Assembly (NCBI RefSeq): GCF_022808775.1
Contig: NZ_JAKZLA010000004.1
Span: 310,001-374,000, forward strand
Direction: 5' to 3'
DNA length: 64,000 bases
Source: Geothrix terrae
Lineage (GTDB): Bacteria > Acidobacteriota > Holophagae > Holophagales > Holophagaceae
Positions 26,158-36,545 of this stretch are shown here, in pieces; position 1 is the stretch's first letter; every line of letters begins with the position of its first letter. A program made the position numbers and the translations under genes. Below the pieces are notes generated by a model, which saw only the letters and a list, made by a program, of their open reading frames with translations, did not search any database and had not been told where the DNA came from.

Positions 26158-26877
26158 GTGATCCCCCTCTTCCTCCTGCCCGGATTCGGCCGCTGGGGCA
26201 TCCACCTGGACGTGCTCCTGGCTCGGCCCGAGGGACTGTGGATCCACGGTCCGGCAGGATCCGGGGTCTCGACAATCGCGGCAGAATTTGCCCTTCGTCG
26301 CAAGGGCCCCTGGTTCGAAGCAGGCTCGGTGGAGGAAGGCGCCACCTGGGCCGCCCTCCATCCTGGAGGCGTAGTGGCCGCCCGGGGAGCGATGCCCGCC
26401 GGCCTGGCCTGCCTGGAGTTGCGCCTTCCCGCCCTGGACGAGGATCCCGACTGCCTTCCCGGATTGCTGGGGGCCCTGGCGGAGGAGGAGGGCGTCCCCG
26501 CGCCCTGGCCCCCGGCCCTGGGGACCCTGCCCTGCCCCGGCAACCTCCGGGAGCTGCGCAACCGGATGCTTCGCTGGAAGCTCCTGGGCCAGCTGCCGGA
26601 GCCCGAGCCGGCCGGTCCGCCCCGCTTCGATGCCGAGGACCTGGCCACGAACCTGCACGACCTGGAACGCTTCCTCCTCCACCGGGCCCTGCGCCGGGCC
26701 TACGGCAACCGCGTGGAGGCCGCCCTCCGCCTGGGCGTGAGCCGCCGCCAGCTCTACCTCCTCATCCGCCGCCACGGGGATCCCGTCCGGGGCGAGGCGG
26801 CCTCCGGGGACCTGCCCCAACGGATGAAGCGGCGCAGACCGGCACAAAACTCCAGTCCGGAGTCCGGCACCCGATAA
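26158..26877 (+). CDS. Miniature AAA+/Fis-type protein related to sigma-54 activators, lacking the core of the ATPase
   Basis: A 239-residue protein that looks like an enhancer-binding protein with its middle removed. A P-loop-like GPAGSGVSTIA sits near residues 30-40. Then, without Walker B or the GAFTGA loop, come segments that read like the later part of the domain: LRLPALDEDPDCLPGLLGALAEE (compare LPPLRERPEDI) and PCPGNLRELRNRMLRWKLL (compare WPGNVRELENVIERAV). A Fis-like helix-turn-helix follows (AYGNRVEAALRLGVSRRQLYLLIRR) and a basic tail. The start is GTG after CGGAG, 28 bp after dnaE. It probably binds DNA but cannot remodel sigma-54 RNA polymerase. No known family name is offered. 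Confidence 0.75.
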   Translation: MIPLFLLPGFGRWGIHLDVLLARPEGLWIHGPAGSGVSTIAAEFALRRKGPWFEAGSVEEGATWAALHPGGVVAARGAMPAGLACLELRLPALDEDPDCLPGLLGALAEEEGVPAPWPPALGTLPCPGNLRELRNRMLRWKLLGQLPEPEPAGPPRFDAEDLATNLHDLERFLLHRALRRAYGNRVEAALRLGVSRRQLYLLIRRHGDPVRGEAASGDLPQRMKRRRPAQNSSPESGTR

Positions 26878-26921
26878 CAGGGAGGTGCGGCCGGTCGGCT
26901 GCGGCTTGGATGTATCGGATC

Positions 26922-28406
26922 ATGGCGACTCCCCTTCGGGTACTGGTGGTGAATGACGATTCCGGAATGCGGGATGGCGTGGCCTCGAGCCTGAAACGCT
27001 CGGGCCTCGCGGTGGACCAGGCCCGGGAGGGCGCCGAGGCCCTCCGGCTGGCCCACCAGGGCGGCTACGACGCCGTGGTGGCCGACCTCCACCCGACCGG
27101 CATGGATGGCCTCGAGCTGTCGGCCCGCCTCAAGGCGGTCGATCCGGTCCTGCCCGTCCTGCTGATCGGGGCCGCGGACGAGCCCGAGACCGCGCGCCTA
27201 GCCGCCTTCGAGGTCCTCTACCGGCCCTTCAGCGCCGACGAGCTCAGCGCCGCGGTGCAGAAGGCCGTGGCGTCCGAAGGGCACCTCAAGGCCGCCGAGC
27301 CCTCCGAGGCGCCCCTCACCCTCACGCAGGATCCCGCCCTCGGAGAGACCCTGGCCATGGCCCGCCGCGCGGCGGACAGTCGCGCCACCATCCTCATCCA
27401 GGCGGAAAACGGCACGGGGAAGGAGCTCCTGGCCCAGCTCATCCACGGCTCGAGCTCCCGGCACGGCGGCCCCCTGGTGACCCTCAGCTGCGCGGCCCTT
27501 CCCGAGGAGGTGCTGGAAGCCGAGCTGTTCGGCGGCGAGAAAGGCGCCCGTCCCGGGCCGGCCCCGAAACCCGGCGCCCTGGAGCGGGCGGAGGGCGGCA
27601 CCCTGGTGCTCGATGCGGTGGAAGCCCTGCCTCCCGGCCTCCAGGGCCGGCTGTTGCGGATCCTCCAGGAGCGCGCGGGCAGCGGACGTCCCGCGCCCAT
27701 GGACGTGCGCCTGATCTCCCTCACCAGCCAGGACCTCCTGGCCGAGGTGAAGGCGGGCCGCTTCTCCGAGGACCTCTACTACCGCCTGAACGTGATCCCC
27801 CTGAACCTGCCCCCGCTGCGGGAACGGCCGGGGGATCTGAACCTGCTGGCCGAGCACTTCGCCGAGCGCTACGCGCGGGAAAACGGCCGGGAGGTGCCCG
27901 AGCTGACGCCCAGCTTCTTCGCGGCGCTGGCCCGCCACCCCTGGACGGGCAACCTGCGCGAGCTCGAGAACGTCATCCAGCGCTGCGTGGTGCTGAACCA
28001 GGGCCACCGCCTCACCCAGCAGGACCTCCACTGGCTCATGCCCACCGAGGCTTTCGAGGGCCTGCCCCAGGATCCGCCCGCAGCGCCACCCCTGGCCGCC
28101 GGGGCGAACCAGGCCCCCAGCGTCTCCCCGCATTCGGACAGGAGCCCGGTCCCCGGCGCCGTGCTGGCCGATCCCCGCAAACCCTTGGTGGGCCTGCCCC
28201 TCGGCACCCCCGTGACCCTGCCCCTGGGCCTGAGCCTGCCGGAGCTGGAGCGCTTCTGGCTGCTCTCCACCCTCAGCGCCCTCAGGGGTAACCGGACCCA
28301 CTGCGCGACCCAGCTGGACATCGCCCTGCGCACCGTGCGGAACAAGATCAACGAGTACAAGGCCGACGGCTTCGCCATCCCGCCCAGCCAGCGGGGCGGG
28401 GACTAG
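26922..28406 (+). CDS. Response-regulator/AAA+/Fis protein with degenerate sigma-54 contact and receiver residues
   Basis: A 494-residue NtrC-like protein. The receiver (residues 5-120) keeps the acidic pair and phospho-acceptor region (VVNDD, VVADLHPTGMDG), but the conserved Lys is Arg (LYRPFS) and the Thr/Ser is Gly (LLIGAAD). The AAA+ domain has P-loop AENGTGKELLAQL; where GAFTGA is expected it reads GARPGP, and Walker B reads LVLDAVEAL with Ala in place of the catalytic Glu. PPLRERPGDLNLLAEHF and HPWTGNLRELENVIQRC are normal. A Pro/Ala-rich linker leads to a Fis HTH (NRTHCATQLDIALRTVRNKI). It is likely a DNA-binding regulator acting without sigma-54 remodelling. Confidence 0.85.
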   Translation: MATPLRVLVVNDDSGMRDGVASSLKRSGLAVDQAREGAEALRLAHQGGYDAVVADLHPTGMDGLELSARLKAVDPVLPVLLIGAADEPETARLAAFEVLYRPFSADELSAAVQKAVASEGHLKAAEPSEAPLTLTQDPALGETLAMARRAADSRATILIQAENGTGKELLAQLIHGSSSRHGGPLVTLSCAALPEEVLEAELFGGEKGARPGPAPKPGALERAEGGTLVLDAVEALPPGLQGRLLRILQERAGSGRPAPMDVRLISLTSQDLLAEVKAGRFSEDLYYRLNVIPLNLPPLRERPGDLNLLAEHFAERYARENGREVPELTPSFFAALARHPWTGNLRELENVIQRCVVLNQGHRLTQQDLHWLMPTEAFEGLPQDPPAAPPLAAGANQAPSVSPHSDRSPVPGAVLADPRKPLVGLPLGTPVTLPLGLSLPELERFWLLSTLSALRGNRTHCATQLDIALRTVRNKINEYKADGFAIPPSQRGGD

Positions 28407-28467
28407 GCCCGCCCCGCCACTCCGATATCTGCATGCGTCCGCCGCCCCGGCGGATGCCGACCTGCCC

Positions 28468-29277
28468 TCAATGCGCCCCGGCCTCCGCCTGGGCCCGCAG
28501 GGCTGCGTAGGCCTCCGCCAGGGCCGCCAGCGTCCCGGTTTGGGCGTCGAGGTCCTCCGTTCCGCGGAAGGCGCTTGAGGCGTGGGGCTCCAGGGCCCGG
28601 ACCGCCTTCTCCCAGGCGGGCCAGGCCGGCAGGCTCCGGACGCGCCCGCCCTCCATGGCGCCGAAGGCCTGGAGGAGGTAGGCCTCGCTGCGGGGCTCCG
28701 GCGGCCAGCCAGGCTGGACGGCCTCCACGAAGACCGGGGCGATCATGTCGGCCACGGCGGCGGGCCGGGCCCCGAAGCCCAGCCGGGCCGCGGCCCAGGC
28801 CTCGCCTCCCACCACACCCAGCGAGGAGTCCGCCGGGAACCAGGCTCCGCTGGCGGGATCGCGGACTTCCAGCCAGCGGTGGTCGTTGTGCTGGTACCCG
28901 AAGACGCTGAAGCTGGGCCCGCGCGCGGCCACCTTGGCCCGGGCCGAGGCCTGGCGGCGCTCGGAGGGGGCCTGGAGGTTGATCTCCTGCACCCAGCGGG
29001 CCTCGAAGCCCCCGGCCTTCAGCAGATCCTGGAGCACCTTCGCGTGGTCCGCGCAGTTGCCGCTGCCCCGGGCCAGGATCTCGTCCACGCTCCGGGTGCG
29101 GTAGTCCGTGGCCACCCAGGGCATGCGCCGGTGGAGGTGGTCCACCAGGGCCCGCACCCGGGCCTCCGCCGTCCCCGGGCGGGCCAGGACCGCCAGGGCC
29201 TCCGCCCGCGACAGGGACGGCGTCTCCTGGGCGGTTAGGAGCGCGGGCAAGAGCAACAGAAGGCCGGAGCGCGTCAT
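28468..29277 (-). CDS. Transglutaminase-like domain protein, secreted
   Basis: A 269-residue exported protein with a signal peptide (MTRSGLLLLLPALLTAQ) and a transglutaminase/protease-like core: Cys in RGSGNCADHAKVLQDLLKAGGFEAR, His in YQHNDHRWLEVRDP and Asp in WFPADSSLGV. These keep the Cys-His-Asp triad. The catalysed reaction is unknown; bacterial members are usually proteases or amidases. It overlaps the upstream transglutaminase-like gene by 4 bp (ATGA), so the two are translated together and probably work together. Confidence 0.82.
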   Translation of the reverse strand: MTRSGLLLLLPALLTAQETPSLSRAEALAVLARPGTAEARVRALVDHLHRRMPWVATDYRTRSVDEILARGSGNCADHAKVLQDLLKAGGFEARWVQEINLQAPSERRQASARAKVAARGPSFSVFGYQHNDHRWLEVRDPASGAWFPADSSLGVVGGEAWAAARLGFGARPAAVADMIAPVFVEAVQPGWPPEPRSEAYLLQAFGAMEGGRVRSLPAWPAWEKAVRALEPHASSAFRGTEDLDAQTGTLAALAEAYAALRAQAEAGAH

Positions 29278-30455
29278 GGCCGGACCCAGAAGGCGGCGGG
29301 ATCGTGGATGATGAGGCCCCCAGCGGCATCGCGGGCGGGCCGCGGGGGGAAGGCCGCGGCATCCAGGGTCACGTAGCGGCGGTCCGGCCGGGACTCGTAG
29401 CCGAAGGCGCTCTCCACGGGGCAGGTGATCCGCACCAGGTTCTTGGCCATGTAGGCCTTGTACGTGGCCGGGTTCTCGGGACGCCCGTTCCAGTTGGCGC
29501 CCTTGGCCAGTTCCAGCGGCCCGCCGGAGATGAGGCGCTCGCGTACCTCGGCGATGGAGAGGGGGCGGCCCTGGCCGTCCGTGAAATACGCCTCCATGGT
29601 GGGATCCATGTAGAGCCACTGGCCCAGGTCGTTGGACCACACGGTGGTGATCACGTGGCAGTCCGGGTCCTTCTCGTCCAGGGGCTGGCAGGTGACCTGG
29701 CGGGACTTGAAGCCCATGGCGAGGTAGGCCTCGTTGAGGATGGTGGCCATCATGCGGCAGTTGATCCCGCGCTTCTCCGTGCGGCACACCTCCAGCAGGT
29801 GGAGGGCGTTCATGGGCTCGGGGTTCTTGGAGTTGCCGTCGTGGCGGACCTGGGCGTGGACCCAGCGCATGAGGTTCACGATCCGTTCGAACTCGGGGCC
29901 GCTCCCGGCCACCTCGTCGAGGCGGCAGACCTTCCGCAGGGCCGCCAGCTCGGGCGCGTCCGGGGCCTGGTAGGCGAAGGCCGGGGCCGTGCGACCAGCT
30001 GGGGCGGGCCCGTAGTCCTGGAAGCGCCGGAGGATCCCCACGAAGTCCCCCCGCTCGCGGACGATGCCCTCCAGCCAGAGGAAGCCCGGCTCCTTCCGCA
30101 GGGGGTCCAGATCCGTGTCCACGCTGAAGGTGGTCCAATCCTTGAGACCTTCGCCCACCGCCAGGCCCAGGAAGGCCAGAGCCTCGCCGCGGCGGCCCAG
30201 GAGCGAGGCCGCGCAGGCCATGTTGTAGTGCACGCCGGCCCGCATCTCGGCGCCGAGCTGCGTGAAGCCGGGAGATTGGGCCCGCACGGCCAGGATCGTC
30301 AGGGCCTCCTGGAATCTCTTCCCCTTCCAGAGCTCCTGGATGCGGGCGTTCTCCGCCTGGAGCTCCTGCGGCGGCGGAGGCGCCTGGGCCCGGAGCACGG
30401 TGGTGAAGGGCAAGGCGAGAGCCAGGCCCAGCAGGGCCAGCCGGAATCGGCGCAT
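29274..30455 (-). CDS. Transglutaminase-like protein with N-terminal helical repeat region, secreted
   Basis: A 393-residue protein with a signal peptide (MRRFRLALLGLALALPFTTVLRAQA) and a TPR-like helical region (ELWKGKRFQEALTILAVRAQ..., VHYNMACAASLLGRRGEALAFL), then a transglutaminase core: GINCRMMATILNEAYLAMGFKSR (Cys), DCHVITTVWSNDLGQW (His) and LYMDPTMEAYF (Asp). It is the first of two adjacent genes encoding proteins of the same fold but little other resemblance; the second overlaps by 4 bp. No maturation partner or peptide substrate is adjacent. Confidence 0.82.
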   Translation of the reverse strand: MRRFRLALLGLALALPFTTVLRAQAPPPPQELQAENARIQELWKGKRFQEALTILAVRAQSPGFTQLGAEMRAGVHYNMACAASLLGRRGEALAFLGLAVGEGLKDWTTFSVDTDLDPLRKEPGFLWLEGIVRERGDFVGILRRFQDYGPAPAGRTAPAFAYQAPDAPELAALRKVCRLDEVAGSGPEFERIVNLMRWVHAQVRHDGNSKNPEPMNALHLLEVCRTEKRGINCRMMATILNEAYLAMGFKSRQVTCQPLDEKDPDCHVITTVWSNDLGQWLYMDPTMEAYFTDGQGRPLSIAEVRERLISGGPLELAKGANWNGRPENPATYKAYMAKNLVRITCPVESAFGYESRPDRRYVTLDAAAFPPRPARDAAGGLIIHDPAAFWVRP

Positions 30456-30517
30456 GGAATCCTCCCGATCATGGGATCCGATGGTGCGGTTACGGGGTTG
30501 CGGAACCCCGGATTAGA

Positions 30518-30557
30518 GGGGGGGGGGGTTGACGACCGGCCCGGCGGCACCTTTCAT
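30518..30557 (+). promoter_or_regulatory. Promoter of the ABM-like gene abutting a run of 11 G
   Basis: Eleven consecutive G (30518-30528) run directly into a -35-like TTGACG (30529-30534), with TTTCAT at 30552-30557 after 17 bp as a weak -10. A clear AGGAGG Shine-Dalgarno follows further down. Poly-G runs slip during replication, and one touching a -35 could change promoter strength between cells. The tract is a fact; the promoter and phase-variable role are inferred. Confidence 0.45.
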
Positions 30558-30581
30558 GGGAGCACCCGCCAGGAGGCCTCC

Positions 30582-30905
30582 ATGATCGTCCGCCTGTGGC
30601 ATGGCCGCGTCCCCTCCGCCCGGAAGGAGGCCTACCGGGATTTCCTCCGGGCCCGGGCCATCCCCGACTACCAGTCCACCCCCGGGAACCGCGCCGTGTT
30701 CATCCTGGAGCGCGAGGAGGGGGGGATCGCGCACTTCCAGACACTCACCTTCTGGGAGGATCTCGACGCCATCCGCCGCTTCGCGGGCGACCCCGTGGAG
30801 ACGGCGAAGTACTACCCCGAAGACCGGGACTTCCTCCTGGAGTTCGAGCCCACGGTGGCCCACTGGGACGTGGCCGGCCAGTCCGTGCCGGGCCTGGTCC
30901 CCTAG
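30582..30905 (+). CDS. Antibiotic-biosynthesis-monooxygenase-like (dimeric alpha/beta barrel) protein
   Basis: A 107-residue small protein with the ferredoxin-like barrel of the ABM superfamily: beta strand MIVRLWHGRVP, helix SARKEAYRDFLRARAIPDY, then strands GNRAVFILEREEGGIAHFQTLTFWE and the helix LDAIRRFAGDP. Length and pattern match the family, but similarity is only at fold level; a heme- or cofactor-free monooxygenase activity is unproven. An AGGAGG lies five bases before the ATG. Its end overlaps the convergent YihY gene by 4 bp. Confidence 0.75.
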   Translation: MIVRLWHGRVPSARKEAYRDFLRARAIPDYQSTPGNRAVFILEREEGGIAHFQTLTFWEDLDAIRRFAGDPVETAKYYPEDRDFLLEFEPTVAHWDVAGQSVPGLVP

Positions 30906-31837
30906 GGCCGCCCGGCCGGCTCCCCCTTCGCCCGCAGCCACGGCGGCACGGGGGTGGCGCCGGTCTCGTGGCGGTAGAAGGCGGCGGTGATCTCAGCGCC
31001 CAGCAGCAGAATGGCGCAGCTGTAGTAGAGGAAGGTCAGGCCGGCCACGATGCCCAGCAGCGAGCCGTACATGATGCCCCAGGTCATGGTGTGCCGCAGG
31101 TAGACGCCGAAGCCCCACTTCGCCAGCCACCACAGGGCCGTGGAAATGCCCGCGCCCAGGAGGGCGTGGCGGAACTTCACGTGCAGGCGCGGAAGGTGCT
31201 GGAGCACCATGGTCACCACCACCAGGCCCAGCAGGGGCGCCAGGTACGGCAGGAAGTCCGTCTGCCTGGCGGGGAGGAACTTCCGCAGGGCGCCGCCCAC
31301 CAGGAGGGCGAGGAAGATCACCAGGGTGAGCAGACCCACCACCAGGAACGTCACCTGGCGCAGCAGGTGGTTCTTGCGGGTCTGCCGGTGCTTCTTGATC
31401 CGCAGGCCGAAGACGTGCGCCAGGCTGGTGTCCAGCTGGCTGATGCCCCAGTAGCTGCCGAAGAGCAGCACGACCCAGGACAGGCCCATGCCGCCGATCT
31501 TCTGGCTGTTGGCCACGGCGTCCACGACGAACTCGCGCGGCAGGTAGGGCACGATCTCCTGCAGCGTCTTCAGCGTGCCGGGGCCGTAGGCGCGGCTGCC
31601 CAGGATGGCGCCCAGCAGCTTGAAGAGCAGGGTGGACAGGGGCACCAGGCTGACGATCAACCAGAAGCTGAGCCCCGCGGCGTAGCTCAGGCAGTCGTCC
31701 TTGTGGTACTTGCCCAGCACCTCCATGGTGAAGGCCCCGGCCCGGCCCAGGGGCGGCACCGCCCGGGCGATCTCAAGCCAGATCCGCTCCAGGGTGGCGA
31801 CCAGGTTCGCCCAATGGCCCAGGACCTTCTCGACCAC
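30902..31837 (-). CDS. YihY/BrkB-family inner-membrane protein
   Basis: A 311-residue UPF0761-type membrane protein with about six spans, including DCLSYAAGLSFWLIVSLVPLSTLLFKLLG (the family hallmark near residues 48-76), SWVVLLFGSYWGISQLDTSLAHVFG, VTFLVVGLLTLVIFLALLVGG and GIMYGSLLGIVAGLTFLYYSCAILLLGAEITAAF, the conserved C-terminal GAE motif. Function of the family is not settled. The start is GTG after AGGAG. A small membrane-protein gene lies 8 bp upstream and may be co-expressed. Confidence 0.9.
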   Translation of the reverse strand: MVEKVLGHWANLVATLERIWLEIARAVPPLGRAGAFTMEVLGKYHKDDCLSYAAGLSFWLIVSLVPLSTLLFKLLGAILGSRAYGPGTLKTLQEIVPYLPREFVVDAVANSQKIGGMGLSWVVLLFGSYWGISQLDTSLAHVFGLRIKKHRQTRKNHLLRQVTFLVVGLLTLVIFLALLVGGALRKFLPARQTDFLPYLAPLLGLVVVTMVLQHLPRLHVKFRHALLGAGISTALWWLAKWGFGVYLRHTMTWGIMYGSLLGIVAGLTFLYYSCAILLLGAEITAAFYRHETGATPVPPWLRAKGEPAGRP

Positions 31838-31845
31838 GGCGGCTC

Positions 31846-32046
31846 CTAGAAGCGGACGGGATGCCGGGGCAGCAGGTACATCAGCCAGGCCAGCGCCAGG
31901 CCGATGCCGATGAGACCCGCCGCGTGCTTGAGGATCGAGGCCCGCGTCCGCTCCGGCCGCGTCGTCGGATGGAGGAGCCCCAGCACCAGGGAGATGCCGA
32001 GCCCCATGACGACGAAGTGGATGACGTGGCTGGAGAGGAAGCGCAT
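31846..32046 (-). CDS. Small two-span membrane protein, unknown
   Basis: A 66-residue protein with two hydrophobic segments (VIHFVVMGLGISLVLGLLHP and HAAGLIGIGLALAWLMYLLP) joined by a basic loop (TTRPERTRASILK). I do not recognise it. It ends 8 bp before the yihY-like start and so is likely the first gene of that transcript. Its Shine-Dalgarno is weak. Its codon pattern is consistent with coding, but confidence is limited by length. Confidence 0.55.
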   Translation of the reverse strand: MRFLSSHVIHFVVMGLGISLVLGLLHPTTRPERTRASILKHAAGLIGIGLALAWLMYLLPRHPVRF

Positions 32047-32056
32047 GGAATCAGGC

Positions 32057-32084
32057 TATCAGCTATCAGCTGTCAGCTGTCAGC
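32057..32084. repeat. Heptamer tandem repeat (TATCAGC/TGTCAGC)
   Basis: Four head-to-tail heptamers: TATCAGC, TATCAGC, TGTCAGC, TGTCAGC. Thirty bases further on GCTGACA occurs inverted (32114-32120), so the block can fold. It lies in the gap after lon. The same heptamer in reverse orientation recurs at 52374-52398, which marks a dispersed repeat rather than a local accident. Confidence 0.75.
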
Positions 32085-32130
32085 CAGGACGAGGCTGCCG
32101 CTGAGAGATGAGAGCTGACAGCCGATGGCT

Positions 32131-34578
<2,448 letters not shown>

Positions 34579-34643
34579 GGGGGCGCCTCAATTCATCCGG
34601 GATTTCGTCCGGGCATCAACAAGGGGTGAAAGGCAACAACGCG

Positions 34644-34739
34644 CGCGGAGGGTCGCGGAGGAGGCGGAGGGCGCGGAGAGAGGCTTCCAGGCTCGGCTGC
34701 CATTCTCTGCATTCTCGGCCATCTCCGCGTCCCTCCGCG
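34644..34739. repeat. Long inverted-repeat element with CGCGGAGGG-type arms
   Basis: CGCGGAGGGTCGCGGAG (34644-34660) pairs with CTCCGCGTCCCTCCGCG (34723-34739), 16 of 17 positions. The arms are built of 8-10-base purine-rich subunits (CGCGGAGG) that continue imperfectly inward. It occupies most of the clpX-lon gap and is absent from the coding sequence. The architecture matches the element between serA and serC, with a different subunit sequence. Confidence 0.7.
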
Positions 34740-34757
34740 TGAGGAGTATTAAAGCGT

Positions 34758-36002
34758 TCAGCCCGCGGCGGAGATGGGCTGGGAGGGCAGACCCAGCACT
34801 TCTTCCACCTTCTGCCGGGTGATGCGCAGGGACTCGCGCGAGGTGCGCTTGTCCGAAGGCAGCTCGTACATGGGCTCCAGCAGGATCTGCTCCACCAGGC
34901 TGCGGAGGCCCCGGGCGCCCAGCTTGCGGGTCAGGGCCTGCTCGGCGATGGCGTCGATGGCGCCATCCTCGAAGCTCAGGTCCACATCGTCCATGTCGAA
35001 GAGCTTCACGAACTGCTTGGTGATGGCGTTCTTGGGCTGGGTGAGGATGGCCACCAGGGCCTCCCGGTCCAGGGGCGTGAGGCCCGCCACCACCGGCAGG
35101 CGGCCCACCAGCTCGGGGATGAGGCCGAACTTGATGATGTCCTCGGGCTCCACCAGGCGCAGCAGGTTCTCCTTGTCCTCCTTGGAGGAGGGCGTGGAGC
35201 CGAAGCCCACGGCCTTGGCGCGGATGCGCTGCTTGATGATGTCCTCGATGCCCACGAAGGCGCCGCCGCAGATGAACAGGATGTTGCTGGTGTCCAGCTG
35301 GATGAACTCCTGGTGCGGGTGCTTGCGTCCCCCCTGAGGGGGCACGTTGGCGACCGTGCCCTCCACCAGCTTGAGGAGGGCCTGCTGCACACCCTCGCCG
35401 CTGACGTCGCGGGTGATGCTGGGGTTCTCGCTCTTGCGGCCCACCTTGTCGATCTCGTCGATGAAGACGATGCCCCGCTGGGCCCGCTCCACGTCGTAGT
35501 TGGCGGCCTGGAGCAGCTTGGTGAGGATGTTCTCCACGTCCTCGCCCACGTAGCCGGCCTCGGTCAGCGTGGTGGCGTCGGCCATGGCCAGGGGCACGTC
35601 CAGGAAGCGGGCCAGGGTCTGGGCCAGCAGGGTCTTGCCCGTGCCCGTGGGGCCCAGCAGCAGGATGTTGCTCTTGGACAGCTCGACTTCGGGGCCGCCC
35701 AGGGCCTTCCGGGGAGTGACGATGCGCTTGTAGTGGTTGTAGACCGCCACGGAGAGGCGCTTCTTGGCAGACTCCTGGCCGATGACGTAGTCATCCAGGA
35801 AGGCCTTGATCTCCTTCGGGCGGCTGAGCCTGGCGTCGGGCTTGCCCAGGGGCTTGCCCTGGCGGCTCATCCGCAGCTGGAGCTGGCCCGCCTCCAGGCA
35901 CTCGTTGCAGATGAACGCCTCTGGCCCCGCGAGGAGCTGCTCCACCTCGTGGGGCTCCTTGCCGCAGAAGGAGCATTTCTGCTCGCGCTTGTACTTGTTC
36001 AT
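34758..36002 (-). CDS. clpX: ATP-dependent Clp protease ATP-binding subunit ClpX
   Basis: The 414-residue unfoldase that feeds tagged proteins to ClpP. The N-terminal zinc finger has [18 protein letters not shown] and CNECL (two CxxC pairs). The AAA+ module carries Walker [19 protein letters not shown], Walker [20 protein letters not shown], pore loop GYVGEDVE and the RKH-type sequence ([10 protein letters not shown]). The sensor-2 region is [18 protein letters not shown]. clpP is not in the window; greA lies upstream and lon downstream on the same strand. Confidence 0.98.
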   Translation of the reverse strand: MNKYKREQKCSFCGKEPHEVEQLLAGPEAFICNECLEAGQLQLRMSRQGKPLGKPDARLSRPKEIKAFLDDYVIGQESAKKRLSVAVYNHYKRIVTPRKALGGPEVELSKSNILLLGPTGTGKTLLAQTLARFLDVPLAMADATTLTEAGYVGEDVENILTKLLQAANYDVERAQRGIVFIDEIDKVGRKSENPSITRDVSGEGVQQALLKLVEGTVANVPPQGGRKHPHQEFIQLDTSNILFICGGAFVGIEDIIKQRIRAKAVGFGSTPSSKEDKENLLRLVEPEDIIKFGLIPELVGRLPVVAGLTPLDREALVAILTQPKNAITKQFVKLFDMDDVDLSFEDGAIDAIAEQALTRKLGARGLRSLVEQILLEPMYELPSDKRTSRESLRITRQKVEEVLGLPSQPISAAG

Positions 36003-36020
36003 GGCGGGACCTCGCCGGAC

Positions 36021-36491
36021 CTAGGCTACATCGTGAATGGTCTTCAGTTCCAGGATCTCGAAGCGCCGGATGCCCGCCGGGATCTGGACCCGCACCTCGT
36101 TGCCCTCCTCCTGGCCCACCAGCGCCATGCCGATGGGGGAGCTGATGCTGAGATGCTGGGGATGGCCGTCGAGTTCCTCAGGGAGCACCAGCTTGAAGGT
36201 GAACTCCTCCTCGGAATCCAGGTCCAGGATCGTGACTTTGGACCCGTAGGCGGCCCGGGTCTTGGGCAGGCGGCTGATGTCCAGGCTGGCCACCTCGGAG
36301 ATGCGCTTCTCCAGCGTCACCAGCTTGTTCTGGAACATGTCCCGCTTGGCGAGGGCCTGTTCGTATTCGGCGTTCTCGGACAGGTCGCCCTGACCGGCGG
36401 CCCGGGCGATCTCCTGGGGGATGTCTACCAGGAGGGCCTGCTTGACGGTCTTGAGTTCCTGTTCGAGCTTCGCAAGCACGTGCTTGGGCAT
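36021..36491 (-). CDS. greA: Transcription elongation factor GreA
   Basis: A 156-residue factor that reaches through the RNA polymerase secondary channel and stimulates cleavage of backtracked RNA. The N-terminal coiled coil includes the acidic tip GDLSENAEYEQALAKRD, with the catalytic Asp and Glu of the family (about residues 41-44). The C-terminal domain contains YGSKVTILDLDSEEEFTFKLV and SPIGMALVGQEEGNEVRVQIP. The ATG giving MPKHVLAKL has AGGA at a usable distance; an earlier start adds nine residues but has less support. Confidence 0.94.
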   Translation of the reverse strand: MPKHVLAKLEQELKTVKQALLVDIPQEIARAAGQGDLSENAEYEQALAKRDMFQNKLVTLEKRISEVASLDISRLPKTRAAYGSKVTILDLDSEEEFTFKLVLPEELDGHPQHLSISSPIGMALVGQEEGNEVRVQIPAGIRRFEILELKTIHDVA

Positions 36492-36516
36492 GGGGGGTGT
36501 CCTGGTAAAGGGGGTC

Positions 36517-36544
36517 AAAAAAAATGGCGGGCCGAAGGGGCCCG
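36517..36544 (-). terminator. Rho-independent terminator after the LpxL-like gene
   Basis: On the minus strand CGGGCC-CCTTC-GGCCCG (plus positions 36528-36544) is followed by eight T (36517-36524). This is a classic intrinsic terminator and begins at the stop of the acyltransferase gene. It separates that gene from greA, so greA should have its own promoter. Confidence 0.85.
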
Positions 36545-36545
36545 G

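Noticed and set aside
22140-26648. Long open frame on the minus strand (about 1500 codons) antisense to dnaE
   Set aside because: An artefact of GC-rich third codon positions: dnaE on the other strand has every family motif, while this frame gives low-complexity Leu/Gly/His-rich sequence without any recognisable domain.
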